Source: Mesorhizobium sp. L-8-3 (GTDB taxonomy: Bacteria > Pseudomonadota > Alphaproteobacteria > Rhizobiales > Rhizobiaceae). From it: a DNA stretch of 64,000 nucleotides. The notes beneath the pieces were generated by a model. That model did not search any database. It was not told the DNA's origin and worked only from the letters and a program-made list of their open reading frames with translations. This document shows positions 34,711 through 43,471 of the stretch, one piece after another. The DNA lies in contig NZ_AP023262.1 in assembly GCF_016756615.1 (NCBI RefSeq), positions 5,333,501-5,397,500 of the forward strand, in the 5' to 3' direction. Both the position numbers and the translations under genes were made by a program. Positions within the stretch are counted from its first letter, which is position 1; each line of letters starts with the position of its first letter.

Positions 34711-35420
34711 TTTGCGGTTCCCGCCGTGTTTTTCTTGGTTGCCGCGGCTTTCGCGGCAGGCTTGCCCTTGGCAGGCGCTGCCGCGGCCGGTTTCGTCTTG
34801 GCCGACGCCTTCGTTGCGGGGGCCTTGGCCCCTGACTGGCCCTGGCGTGTCCCCTTGGTCTTGCCGGCCGGGACTGCTGCCTCGCCGGCAGTCGCCTCTA
34901 CCGCCGGCGCTTGAGCCGGCAAGGCCGCCGGCCCTGCCTTCAGCGGGGCGGCAGGTGCAGTGACGGGCGAAGCCGGTTCCGCCGACATGGCCGGGAATAC
35001 CGGCTCTGCCGGCATTTCCGTCGGACCGGTCGGAGCAGCCGCGGCATGCCCATCGGCCACGCCATTCCCGATCGCTTCCGTCGACGCCGCCTTGTCGGCG
35101 GCAGCCGGCTGCGCAGGCTTCAACGCGGAGTCGACGCCGGCCTTGACGTCCGCCGCAGCCTGCTCGAACGGATTGAGCTGCTTGCGGATCTCCGCCATCG
35201 GATTGAGGGTGCGCAGCGAATCGACCGACTTCTTCACGTCGTCGAGCTCCGCCTCCTTCAGCGCCTCGTTGAACTGCTTCTGGAAATCACCGGCCATGGT
35301 ACGCAGTTTGGCCGTGGTCTTTCCGAAAGTCCGCAACATGCGCGGCAAATCCTTCGGGCCGACGACCACGATCATCACGACCGCAATCACCAGCATCTCG
35401 GTCCAGCCGATATCAAACAT
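34707..35420 (-). CDS. tatB: Sec-independent translocase subunit TatB
   Basis: 237 residues. MFDIGWTEMLVIAVVMIVVVGPKDLP is the TatB membrane helix with its hinge. The amphipathic helix (RTFGKTTAKLRTMAGDF) comes next, and then a disordered Ala/Pro/Lys-rich tail of about 130 residues, long for E. coli but usual in rhizobia. It forms the signal-recognising complex with TatC and is coupled to tatC by overlap. Confidence 0.96.
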   Translation of the reverse strand: MFDIGWTEMLVIAVVMIVVVGPKDLPRMLRTFGKTTAKLRTMAGDFQKQFNEALKEAELDDVKKSVDSLRTLNPMAEIRKQLNPFEQAAADVKAGVDSALKPAQPAAADKAASTEAIGNGVADGHAAAAPTGPTEMPAEPVFPAMSAEPASPVTAPAAPLKAGPAALPAQAPAVEATAGEAAVPAGKTKGTRQGQSGAKAPATKASAKTKPAAAAPAKGKPAAKAAATKKNTAGTAK

Positions 35421-35453
35421 GGCTATCCAATCCGGCTACGGCGGAACCGGCGC

Positions 35454-35675
35454 TCAGCCCTTGCTGGCCTTTTCCTTCGCGGAGGTCACCGTCTCGTCGG
35501 CGCGATGCTCGACAGTCTTGGTATCGTCGGCAGCATCCTCGTCGGACATGCCCTTCTTGAAGCTCTTGATGCCCTTGGCCATATCGCCCATCAGTTCCGG
35601 GATCTTGCCGCGCCCGAACAGCAGCAGCACGACCACCAGCACGATAAGCCAGTGCCAAATCGAAAACGAACCCAT
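35454..35675 (-). CDS. tatA: Sec-independent translocase subunit TatA
   Basis: 73 residues. One membrane helix (SIWHWLIVLVVVLLLFG) leads into the amphipathic helix RGKIPELMGDMAKGIKSFKKGM and a short charged tail. TatA multimers form the translocation pore. The ATG at 35675 fits an AGAGAG ribosome-binding site better than the GTG two codons earlier. It is first of tatABC, 33 bases before tatB. Confidence 0.96.
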   Translation of the reverse strand: MGSFSIWHWLIVLVVVLLLFGRGKIPELMGDMAKGIKSFKKGMSDEDAADDTKTVEHRADETVTSAKEKASKG

Positions 35676-35711
35676 TGTCACTCTCTTTCGAAGGATCTTC
35701 CCGGTACTGAT

Positions 35712-36848
35712 CTATGCGTTTTCGGCGCGTGTTTCAAACACAAGAACGTCCGACCGCCTCAGGGAAAGGAAAATATCGCGCGCCTGGGAGGACAAAGCGC
35801 CGCACCTCACCCTGGCGCGCACCGGCGTATCCGCGCCGGGCACGGCAAGGTCGAGCAATTCCACCACCCCGAGATAACGCCGGGACAGCACCCTCGCCTG
35901 CATTTCGCCCTCCGCCTCGCCAACGTCGAAACCCGACATGCGCACCGCTACGGTGACCTTCTGGCCGTCAGCGAAACCCCGCGCCGCCACACGACCCACC
36001 GGGGTCTCCGCGCTCCCCGCCTGAACCCGCGTCTCGAAGACGTTGAGCTCCGAGAAGAACCCCGCGACGAAGAGATCGGCCGGCTTCTGGTAGAGTTCCT
36101 CGGCGCGGCCGACCTGCTTGAGCCGGCCATCCTTGAGCAGCGCGATACGGTCGCCCATGCGCATCGCCTCCTCCGCATCGTGGGTCACGACGATCGCGGT
36201 CGCCCGGCTGCGACGCAATATGTCGAGCGTTTCGGCCCGCACGGCGTCCTTGAGCCGCGAATCCAGGCCCGAGAACGGCTCGTCCATCAACAGCACCGCC
36301 GGACGCGGTGCTATGGCGCGGGCAAGCGCCACGCGCTGCTGCTCGCCGCCCGACAGGATATGCGGGTAGGCGCCGGCATAGGTATCGAGCCCGACCCGCG
36401 ACAGCGCGATCATGGCCTCCCGCTTCGCCTCCTCGCGCGACAGCGCGGTCAGCCCGAAGCGCACATTGTCGAGGATCGTCAGATGCGGAAACAGCGCGAA
36501 ATCCTGGAAGACGAGGCCGATAGACCGCTGCTCGGGCGGCAGGAAGACCGACGGTCCGGCGATCTCCTTGTCGTTCAGCAGGACGCGGCCGGTGGTCTGC
36601 GCCTCGATGCCGGCGGCGATCCTGAGCAACGTCGTCTTGCCCGAGCCGGACGGCCCGAGCAGGCAAAGCACCTCGCCCGGCTCGGCCGCAAGCGAGATAC
36701 CGCGCAACGTCGCGGAGCCGTTGCCGAAGGTGTGGGTGATGTTGTCGAAGTACAGCCGGGCGGCGAAAGTGACGCCGGCCGATACCCGCGAGCCTTCCTG
36801 GACTGTCAAAAGCTGAACTCCGGGGCCAAGATTACCCCGGTCAATCAC
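35712..36848 (-). CDS. ABC transporter ATPase (FbpC/PotA-like), orphan
   Basis: 378 residues if it starts at the GTG 36848, which overlaps the scpB end by 8 bases; a TTG at 36809 with a GGAG ribosome-binding site is an alternative. It has Walker A GPSGSGKTT, the Q-loop FQDFALFPHLT, signature LSGGEQQRVALARA and Walker B VLLMDEPFSGLD. A C-terminal TOBE-like region follows. This is the architecture of iron, thiamine, polyamine or sulfate importer ATPases. No permease or binding protein is nearby. It is embedded between scpB and tatA on the same strand. Confidence 0.88.
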   Translation of the reverse strand: MIDRGNLGPGVQLLTVQEGSRVSAGVTFAARLYFDNITHTFGNGSATLRGISLAAEPGEVLCLLGPSGSGKTTLLRIAAGIEAQTTGRVLLNDKEIAGPSVFLPPEQRSIGLVFQDFALFPHLTILDNVRFGLTALSREEAKREAMIALSRVGLDTYAGAYPHILSGGEQQRVALARAIAPRPAVLLMDEPFSGLDSRLKDAVRAETLDILRRSRATAIVVTHDAEEAMRMGDRIALLKDGRLKQVGRAEELYQKPADLFVAGFFSELNVFETRVQAGSAETPVGRVAARGFADGQKVTVAVRMSGFDVGEAEGEMQARVLSRRYLGVVELLDLAVPGADTPVRARVRCGALSSQARDIFLSLRRSDVLVFETRAENA

Positions 36849-37578
36849 TCTCGATGCGGGGTGTCAACAGGCCGAGTTCCTCCAGATCGATGTCGGTCAG
36901 AGGATCCTCGTCCTCGGTCAGCGCGTCGGGGTCGGCGGGCGGCTGCGGTATGGAGAAGTTGGACGGCATGCGCGTCGACAGCAGCCCGGCGCCCTTCAGT
37001 TCCTCCATGCCAGGCAGGTCGCGTATCTCCTCGAGCTGGAAGTGGTCGAGGAACTTTTCGGTGGTGCCGTAGGTGACCGGCCGGCCCGGGGTTTTGCGCC
37101 TGCCGCGCATACGGACCCATTCGGTCTCCAGCAGCGTGTCGAGCGTACCCTTCGATGTTTCGACGCCGCGAATATCCTCGATCTCGGCGCGCGTGACGGG
37201 CTGGTGATAGGCGATGATGGCGAGCACTTCGAGCGCCGCCCGCGACAGCTTCTTCTGATGCACCGTGTCCCGACTCATCAGGAAGGCGAGATCGCTCGCG
37301 GTACGGAACGCCCAGGCGTCGCCGACCTTGACCAGATTGACGCCGCGCTTGTCGTAGGCCGCCTGCAACTCGCCCAGCGCCAGCCGCAGATCGACGCAGT
37401 CGGGCAATCGCGCCGCGAGCGCCCTTTCGGTGACCGGCTCGGCGCTGGCGAAGATGATTGCCTCTGCCATGCGGATCGCCTCCGACAGGAAAAGGCGTTC
37501 GGCCCGGTTGCCGTTGCTCTCGCCTTCTTCGTCGTCGATGACGAACGGGATCACGGTCGCGTTGGCACTATCGGTCAT
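36841..37578 (-). CDS. scpB: Segregation and condensation protein B
   Basis: 245 residues with two winged-helix domains: EAIIFASAEPVTERALAARLP (first) and AALEVLAIIAYHQPVTRAEIE with VETSKGTLDTLLE (second). GRPVTYGTTEKFLDHFQL is a ScpB hallmark. The acidic N- and C-terminal extensions look disordered. It works with ScpA and SMC in chromosome condensation, and the start overlaps the scpA stop by 4 bases. Confidence 0.96.
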   Translation of the reverse strand: MTDSANATVIPFVIDDEEGESNGNRAERLFLSEAIRMAEAIIFASAEPVTERALAARLPDCVDLRLALGELQAAYDKRGVNLVKVGDAWAFRTASDLAFLMSRDTVHQKKLSRAALEVLAIIAYHQPVTRAEIEDIRGVETSKGTLDTLLETEWVRMRGRRKTPGRPVTYGTTEKFLDHFQLEEIRDLPGMEELKGAGLLSTRMPSNFSIPQPPADPDALTEDEDPLTDIDLEELGLLTPRIESD

Positions 37579-38417
37579 GGCACCACCTCGATCGCCCTCG
37601 GGCCCGGCTGCCTGTTGCGCAGATAGATCGGCGAGAACGCCTCGTCCTGGCGAATCTCGATCCGCCCTTCCCGCACCAGCTCAAGGCTGGCGGCGAAGGA
37701 ACTGGCGATCGCCGTCGACCTCTCCTCCGGGGTCGACAGATAGTCGACGAGGAACCGGTCGAGCGCCGTCCAATCCGAGAAGGTGCCGACGAGCCTGGTC
37801 AATATCTCGCGCGCTTCCTTGAGCGACCATACGCCACGCTTGGCTATGCGGACATTGGTGACGGCCTGGCGCTGGCGCTGACCGGCATAAGCGGTCAAAA
37901 GGTCGTAGAGCGTGGCGGAATATTCGTTCTTGCGCTCGACGATCACCATCTCCGGCATGCCGCGGGCGAACACGTCACGGCCGAGCCGGTTGCGATTGAC
38001 GAGGCGCGCGGCGGCATCGCGCATCGCCTCGAGCCGCTTGAGACGAAACTGCAGCACGGCGGCCAGTTCCTCGCCGCTCTCGCCGGCTTCGCCCGGCTGC
38101 TTGGGGATCAGCAGCTTCGACTTCAGGAAGGCGAGCCAGGCCGCCATGACCAGGTAGTCGGCGGCCAGTTCGAGGCGCAGAGCGCGGACACGCTCGATGA
38201 AGGTGAGATATTGCTCGGCCAGCGCCAGGATCGAGATGCGCGACAGATCGACCTTCTGGTTTCGCGCCAGATGCAGCAGAAGATCGAGCGGGCCTTCGAA
38301 GCCGGCGACGTCGACGACCAGAGACGGCTCGCTGCTTGTGCGCGAAGCGTCGCCCTCCGTCCAGAGCGGCTCCATCGGCGCGGCTTTGGCCCTCCTGGCT
38401 TCTCTCGTATCGGCCAC
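37575..38417 (-). CDS. scpA: Segregation and condensation protein A
   Basis: 280 residues. FEGPLDLLLHLARNQKVDLSRISI is the N-terminal SMC-binding signature of the kleisin family, followed by YLVMAAWLAFLKSKLLIPK. The C-terminal winged helix (VSLELVREGRIEIRQDE-like region) is present. It bridges SMC heads as part of the condensin complex. It is 30 bases downstream of nagZ and coupled to scpB. Confidence 0.96.
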   Translation of the reverse strand: MADTREARRAKAAPMEPLWTEGDASRTSSEPSLVVDVAGFEGPLDLLLHLARNQKVDLSRISILALAEQYLTFIERVRALRLELAADYLVMAAWLAFLKSKLLIPKQPGEAGESGEELAAVLQFRLKRLEAMRDAAARLVNRNRLGRDVFARGMPEMVIVERKNEYSATLYDLLTAYAGQRQRQAVTNVRIAKRGVWSLKEAREILTRLVGTFSDWTALDRFLVDYLSTPEERSTAIASSFAASLELVREGRIEIRQDEAFSPIYLRNRQPGPRAIEVVP

Positions 38418-38447
38418 GCTTGCCGGTCTCTCCTGTTGCGGGCGGGA

Positions 38448-39467
38448 CTACGCGACCGCCTCGAAGTAGTTTGCGAACTCAGCGCGGATCGCCGCTTCCT
38501 GCATTCCGTCGCCGCCGCGGATGTAGCCGAGCGCGCGCCGGGCGCGCTCCAGCGACTTCCCGGCCAGCGCCGTCGTGCGCGAGGCGATGCCCGTCATCTC
38601 TTCCATCACACCGTTGCAGTGAAGGACCAGATCGCAGCCGGCTGCAAGGATCGCGGCCGCCTTCTCGGGGAAATCCCCAGAAAGTGCCTTCATCGAGGTG
38701 TCGTCGCTGATCAGCAGACCGTCAAACCCGATCTCGCCGCGAACAACGTCCTGGATGACCTTGGCCGACGTGGTGGCCGGCCGATCCGGATCGACGGCCG
38801 TATAGACGACATGGGCAGTCATAGCCGCCGGCAGATGGCTCAGCGCCTTGAAGGGGGCGAAGTCGTGCGTGCGCAACTCGGCCAGCGGCGTGTCGACGAC
38901 GGGCAGAGCAAGATGCGAATCCGAGAAAGCCCGGCCGTGCCCGGGAACATGCTTCATCACGGGCAGGACACCACCCGCCATCAGGCCCTTCGCTGCGGCG
39001 CGACCGAGGTCCGCCACCGTCTCAGGGTCCTTGCCATAGGCACGCGTGCCGATCACATCGCTTGCGCCCTCGATCGGAACGTCGAGAACGGGCAGGCAGT
39101 CCACTGTGATGCCGAGGCGCTGGAGGTCGAAGGCATGGAGTCGCGCCAACAGCCAGGTCGAGCGCAAGCCGGCCTCCCTGTCCTGCCGATAGAGCGCGCC
39201 GAGGGCCGCTCCCGCCGGATAGTTCGGCGCGATCGGCGGGCGCAACCTTTGCACCCGGCCGCCTTCCTGGTCGATAAAGACGGGGGCTTCCGGCCTGCCT
39301 ATGCTGTCACGCAGCGAAGCGACCAGATCACGGACCTGCTCGGGCTCGCCGATGTTGCGCGCGAACAGGATAAACCCCCAAGGCCGCTCTTCCCGGTAGA
39401 AGCGGATCTCGTCCGGCGTGATCGCCTTCCCGGCGCAGCCGAGAATCATCGCTTTTGATTCGGTCAT
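38448..39467 (-). CDS. nagZ: Beta-N-acetylhexosaminidase NagZ (GH3)
   Basis: 339 residues. The GH3 signature KHVPGHGRAFSDSH has the His that assists catalysis, and LLISDDTSMKAL holds the catalytic Asp. The N-terminal GFILFARNI and VFIDQEGGRVQRL match NagZ enzymes, which remove GlcNAc from anhydro-muropeptides in cytoplasmic peptidoglycan recycling. It lies between the SPOR gene and scpA, the arrangement usual in Hyphomicrobiales. Confidence 0.96.
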   Translation of the reverse strand: MTESKAMILGCAGKAITPDEIRFYREERPWGFILFARNIGEPEQVRDLVASLRDSIGRPEAPVFIDQEGGRVQRLRPPIAPNYPAGAALGALYRQDREAGLRSTWLLARLHAFDLQRLGITVDCLPVLDVPIEGASDVIGTRAYGKDPETVADLGRAAAKGLMAGGVLPVMKHVPGHGRAFSDSHLALPVVDTPLAELRTHDFAPFKALSHLPAAMTAHVVYTAVDPDRPATTSAKVIQDVVRGEIGFDGLLISDDTSMKALSGDFPEKAAAILAAGCDLVLHCNGVMEEMTGIASRTTALAGKSLERARRALGYIRGGDGMQEAAIRAEFANYFEAVA

Positions 39468-39543
39468 GGCGCGAGCCTACTCCCAGACGCTCCGCTATGG
39501 AATCTCCCGCACTTCTGCGCGACGGGAGCTTCCAAAGGCGAAC

Positions 39544-39566
39544 GGCGCGACCAGGATGGCCGCGCC
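39544..39566 (-). terminator. Hairpin after the SPOR gene
   Basis: GGCGCGACC (39544-39552) and GGCCGCGCC (39558-39566) form a 9-bp stem (one wobble) with a 5-base loop, 26 bases beyond the SPOR stop. Only a short T-containing stretch follows, so it may be partial. Confidence 0.45.
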
Positions 39567-39591
39567 GCCTGATCGAGAAGCCTGCCTCAGG

Positions 39592-42500
39592 CTACTTCGA
39601 GACGAAGCAGTTGCCGCCGGCCGACTTGTAGCTTTCGCAGAGGCTGACCGCCTCGTTGCGGCTTCCGGCCGGAATGCGAACCCGCCAGTAAGTGCCCTTG
39701 CCTGCAATCTCGGCCTTCACGATCGTGGCGTCGCGGCCACCGATCACGCTGGCATAGCGCCGGGAGAGATCCTGATAGGACGACTTGGCTGCGTCCTCGC
39801 TCGGCTGGGAAGCGATCTGCATCGACCATCCGCCGGCTGAAGCACCCTGGCTGACCGCGGCGACCTGCTCGGGCTTGACTTCGCCGACGACGTCGATCGG
39901 CTGGTCGGCGGGCCGCGGAGGCGCGACCGGCACGGTGGCCGGCGTACCTGAGGTCACGGACCTGGCGGGCAGCTTCGCAGCGGCCGGCACCTGCGCAGGG
40001 GCAGATGTCGTATTGGTCGCCTGCGGTTCGGCGGCGGGTTTCGCCGGCGCCGTCTCCATCATGGCCTCGGCAGCGCCCCGCGGCTCGGCAGCGGCGGCGG
40101 GAGCCGGATCCTCACGCGGAACCAGCGATCCGTCGGGCCGTACGACCATGGTACGGACGCGGCGCGGCGTGACGGCGGCGACTTCCGTGTTGTCTGTCGC
40201 CGCCTGGGAGGCATCGGCGGACGGATTGACGCGATCCTCTGCCTTGGAAGCGATTTCCGCGATCTCGTCGTCGCCTGAGGGCAGGTCGGCGACCTCGTCA
40301 GCGACCATCGGCATGGTCGGCGTTTCCGCTTCGCCGGCCGGCGCCTGAGCCGGGACCTTGGCAGCCATATCGACCGGCTCCTCGGCACTGCTGATCAGCC
40401 TCGGCTGCGCCACGGCCGTCTGAGCGCCGGAATTGGAACCCGCGACCGTCTCGTAGACCTTGCTGTCCTGGTTCGGGACCGACGTGCCGCCCGGATTCTC
40501 GGGCCGCACCTTTATCGGCGTGTCGTCGGCGCGGACGATCGCGGGGACATCCGAGCCGTCGCCGCCGAAGGACAAGGCGAAAGCACCGACGCCACCCAGC
40601 ACCGCGACACCGCCGACGATCGCGGCGACCATCATGCCGCGACGCCGACCCGCGGCACGCTCTTCGGCATAGGCCGGCAACGCGATCTCCTCGTCGAGGC
40701 CGTCATAGTCGAGCTCATCGACGCCGGCATGGGTCTCGGGCCCGCGGCTTCCAGCCGGTGCCGCCTCGTCGAAATCTTCGAGCAGGTCGGCATCGCGACG
40801 CTCGGCCGGCCTGGCTGAGGCATAGGCGGCCGCTCCGGCCGCTGCCGCGCCGACGCCGGCAGCGTAGAGACGGCTGTTGTCGGCTTCGGCCGGCGCCGCC
40901 TGCCGGTAATGCTGGCCATAGCCGCCATTGGCATCGGAGTAGCCGCCCGTTTCGACGGCGCGCGGCTTCGCCTCCTCCGTCTGGGGCTGATCGGCGAAGA
41001 CGGCGGCGAATTCGGATTCGAACTCGTCGAATGCCGGAGTTGCGCGCACCTCGTCCTGATAGGCCAGTTCCGGGATATCGAGGTCGTCGGCCAGCGCCGT
41101 CGCAGACTCCGGCACATCGATCGTTTCGATATCGGGAATGTCCTCATGCGCCGCCGCGGGACGCCAGTTCGACGCGGCCGCATGCAGATGCGAGGCCGTC
41201 TGCGATGCCGCCTGCCGCAACGAGGCATAAGGATCGTGATTCACTGTCTGCTCCTGATACTCGTCAGCGGCAAGGCTGTTCTCGAATGCTGCGTCGAACG
41301 CGTGGTCGTCGAACTCAAGCTCATCTTCGGCGAGGGCCGCATCGCCTTCGTCGTGTTCGACCTCGGCAAGCTGATAGGATGGTCCGGCGAAATCCTCCTC
41401 GTCATTGGCGTAGGCCGCGTCGTCAATGTAAGCCTTATCGTCGGGGGCGGGTGCGCTGGGCAGCGGCGCGTGCTCGACAACCGACGCCGACGACGCCGAA
41501 AGCGGCGGCGCGTCGTAACCGCGGGTCAATTCGGCCCGCGGCACGCTGTTGCCGAGAAGGGCATTGAGCTCGTCCTCAAGGCTGAGCTCTTCCTGATCAT
41601 GCACATCCGAAACGGCAATGTCGGCGGAAGCCTCGACCGGCGCCGCGATGTCGGCGCGCGCCGCAGGCACATAGACCATCGGCGATTCTTCCGCCTGCGC
41701 CTCTTCGACACCGCCGTCGAAGACGGCACCATCCTCGTCGTCGAAATCGATCTCGCCGGCCTGGAGCGGCTCGCCGTCATGGACGCCGTAGCCTTCCTGG
41801 CGCGGGGTCTCGGCGTCAGCGCCGAAATCCATGTCGACATCGGCCATGGCCACGTCGAGGTCGAGATCGTCAACTTCGGCCGCCCGCGGCGCCTCGCCCC
41901 GAGGAGGCGCCGCATCGTCGAAACGCTGCTCCATGACGTCGGGCTCCAGCGCGGCGAGGAGTTCGACGTCCTCGGCGGAAAGCTCGTGCTCTTCGCTTGC
42001 TTCAACTTCGCCGTGCCGGCGATCCTCGAAACGGACAGGCTCGTCGAACTCTTCCGACTGTTCTTCACCGACGAAATTCCGCCCGAAGACGGCGTCGAGA
42101 TCGTCGGCATCTCCTGGAGCGACGGCCTCAGGCTCCTCCTCGCCATACAGGAACGAGACCCGCTCGGCGTTGTCGGCCATGCGCTCGTCGTCGACGGCAA
42201 AAGCGGCATCGAAGTCAGCCTCGTCGAACGCGTCGTCCGCCTGTTCCTGGCGTGGATAGGCATTCGTTTCGCCGGGAGCCGGCTCGGCGCGCTCCCGCGA
42301 AGGGTCGCTTTCGAGGCCGCGCGACTCCAACTGCGGGGCCATCCTCTCGTCGAAGGCAGGCTCGGTGTGTTCCTGCAGCAGTTCGTCCTCGAGATCGGTT
42401 GCGAATGCCAGGTCGAAGTCGTCTTCGTCGACCTCCGGCGCCGCCTCGGGCTCCGCGGCGCGGTCGATCGCGACATCGACTGCCCCCGGCCCGTCATCGC

Positions 42501-43380
42501 GCAGCAACTCCCCTTCGAGATCCGCGGCAAAGGCCGCATCCATATCATGACCCAGGTCACCGGCATGGGATGGGGCGGCTGCCTCGAGCGCCTGTTCGTG
42601 CACATTGGGAGACGGCGTGGCGGCGGCGGCCGGCTCGTCGTCGATCGCGAAGTCGCCTTCGTCGATCTCCGGTGCCGCCGCCTCGGGTTCCGCGGCGCGG
42701 CGGTCAATCGCCGTATCGACGGCCATCGGTCCGTCACCGCGAAGCAACTCTCCTTCGAGATCCGCAGCGAAGGCCGCATCCATATCCTGTCCCAAGCCGT
42801 AGGCATGGGAGGAGGCGGCAGCCCCGAGCGCCTGTTCCTGCACATTCGGAGACGGCGCCGCGGCGGCGAACGGCTCGTCGTCGATCGCGAAGTCGCCTTC
42901 GTCGATCTCCGGTGCCCCCGCCTCGGGCTCCTCGGCGCGGCGGTCGATTGCCGTATCGACGGCCCTCAGTCCGTCACCGCGAAGCAACTCTCCTTCGAGA
43001 TCCGCGGCGAAGGCCGCATCCATATCGTGCCCCAGGTCGTCAGCATGGGATGAGGCGGCAGCCCCGAGCGCCTGCTCCTGCACATTCACAGACGGCGTGG
43101 CGGCGGCTAACGGCTCGTCGTCGATCGCGAAGTCGCCAAGCAGTTCCTTCTCGAGATCGATGCTGAAATCCTCGGCCGAAAGCTCCAGATCCGGCTCGGA
43201 TTGCGCCGCGAAAGCGGACTCCTCGGCCTGCGGCCTTGTCGGCGCCGACGCGCCGGGTCTGACCGGGACCCGCGGATCGAATCCCATGATCCTGGTCAGT
43301 TCCGCGAAGGGATCGTCATCGCCGAGATCGGCGGGATCGGCGCGTTTCAGCTGGCTGCTGTCTGCCATTACTTTTCCCAT
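39592..43380 (-). CDS. Giant acidic SPOR-domain membrane protein
   Basis: 1262 residues from the ATG at 43380 (GGAG 7 bases upstream). About 910 N-terminal residues form a strongly acidic, low-complexity, presumably cytoplasmic region, including three 80-residue tandem repeats (residues 84-321). A single membrane helix (about 915-935, preceded by RRRGMM) exports the rest. The periplasmic part is an Ala/Pro-rich linker. It ends in a SPOR domain (about 1180-1262) with WSMQIASQPSEDAAKSSYQDL and TYWRVRIPAG, which should bind denuded septal glycan. SPOR proteins in this position are general in rhizobia, but this N-terminus is unusually long. It lies between argS and nagZ. Confidence 0.92.
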   Translation of the reverse strand: MGKVMADSSQLKRADPADLGDDDPFAELTRIMGFDPRVPVRPGASAPTRPQAEESAFAAQSEPDLELSAEDFSIDLEKELLGDFAIDDEPLAAATPSVNVQEQALGAAASSHADDLGHDMDAAFAADLEGELLRGDGLRAVDTAIDRRAEEPEAGAPEIDEGDFAIDDEPFAAAAPSPNVQEQALGAAASSHAYGLGQDMDAAFAADLEGELLRGDGPMAVDTAIDRRAAEPEAAAPEIDEGDFAIDDEPAAAATPSPNVHEQALEAAAPSHAGDLGHDMDAAFAADLEGELLRDDGPGAVDVAIDRAAEPEAAPEVDEDDFDLAFATDLEDELLQEHTEPAFDERMAPQLESRGLESDPSRERAEPAPGETNAYPRQEQADDAFDEADFDAAFAVDDERMADNAERVSFLYGEEEPEAVAPGDADDLDAVFGRNFVGEEQSEEFDEPVRFEDRRHGEVEASEEHELSAEDVELLAALEPDVMEQRFDDAAPPRGEAPRAAEVDDLDLDVAMADVDMDFGADAETPRQEGYGVHDGEPLQAGEIDFDDEDGAVFDGGVEEAQAEESPMVYVPAARADIAAPVEASADIAVSDVHDQEELSLEDELNALLGNSVPRAELTRGYDAPPLSASSASVVEHAPLPSAPAPDDKAYIDDAAYANDEEDFAGPSYQLAEVEHDEGDAALAEDELEFDDHAFDAAFENSLAADEYQEQTVNHDPYASLRQAASQTASHLHAAASNWRPAAAHEDIPDIETIDVPESATALADDLDIPELAYQDEVRATPAFDEFESEFAAVFADQPQTEEAKPRAVETGGYSDANGGYGQHYRQAAPAEADNSRLYAAGVGAAAAGAAAYASARPAERRDADLLEDFDEAAPAGSRGPETHAGVDELDYDGLDEEIALPAYAEERAAGRRRGMMVAAIVGGVAVLGGVGAFALSFGGDGSDVPAIVRADDTPIKVRPENPGGTSVPNQDSKVYETVAGSNSGAQTAVAQPRLISSAEEPVDMAAKVPAQAPAGEAETPTMPMVADEVADLPSGDDEIAEIASKAEDRVNPSADASQAATDNTEVAAVTPRRVRTMVVRPDGSLVPREDPAPAAAAEPRGAAEAMMETAPAKPAAEPQATNTTSAPAQVPAAAKLPARSVTSGTPATVPVAPPRPADQPIDVVGEVKPEQVAAVSQGASAGGWSMQIASQPSEDAAKSSYQDLSRRYASVIGGRDATIVKAEIAGKGTYWRVRIPAGSRNEAVSLCESYKSAGGNCFVSK
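42418..43131 (-). repeat. Three tandem 240-bp coding repeats in the SPOR gene
   Basis: Exact 240-base (80-codon) periodicity. The anchor CGGCTCGTCGTCGATCGCGA (plus strand) occurs at 42631, 42871 and 43111. Each unit encodes a block containing FAIDDEP, NVQEQAL or NVHEQAL, DMDAAFAADLEGELL and a closing PEIDEGD or similar. Identity between units is high at the DNA level, implying recent duplication. A fourth degenerate unit begins after the last copy (FDLAFATDLEDELL). Confidence 0.92.
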
Positions 43381-43471
43381 ACTCGCACTCCAAATGCGCA
43401 CAGGGCACGCATCTTCGGGTTGGCCGTTACCAGCGCAATGTGGGCAAAAGGTGACAGGTTTTCCGCTAAAC

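Noticed and set aside
40909..43053. A 714-codon plus-strand open frame
   Set aside because: Antisense to the SPOR gene; it mirrors the acidic repeats and has no independent motif or ribosome-binding site.
42418..43131. Repeat array as a CRISPR or satellite
   Set aside because: The 240-bp period keeps codon phase inside one long gene and there are no spacers.
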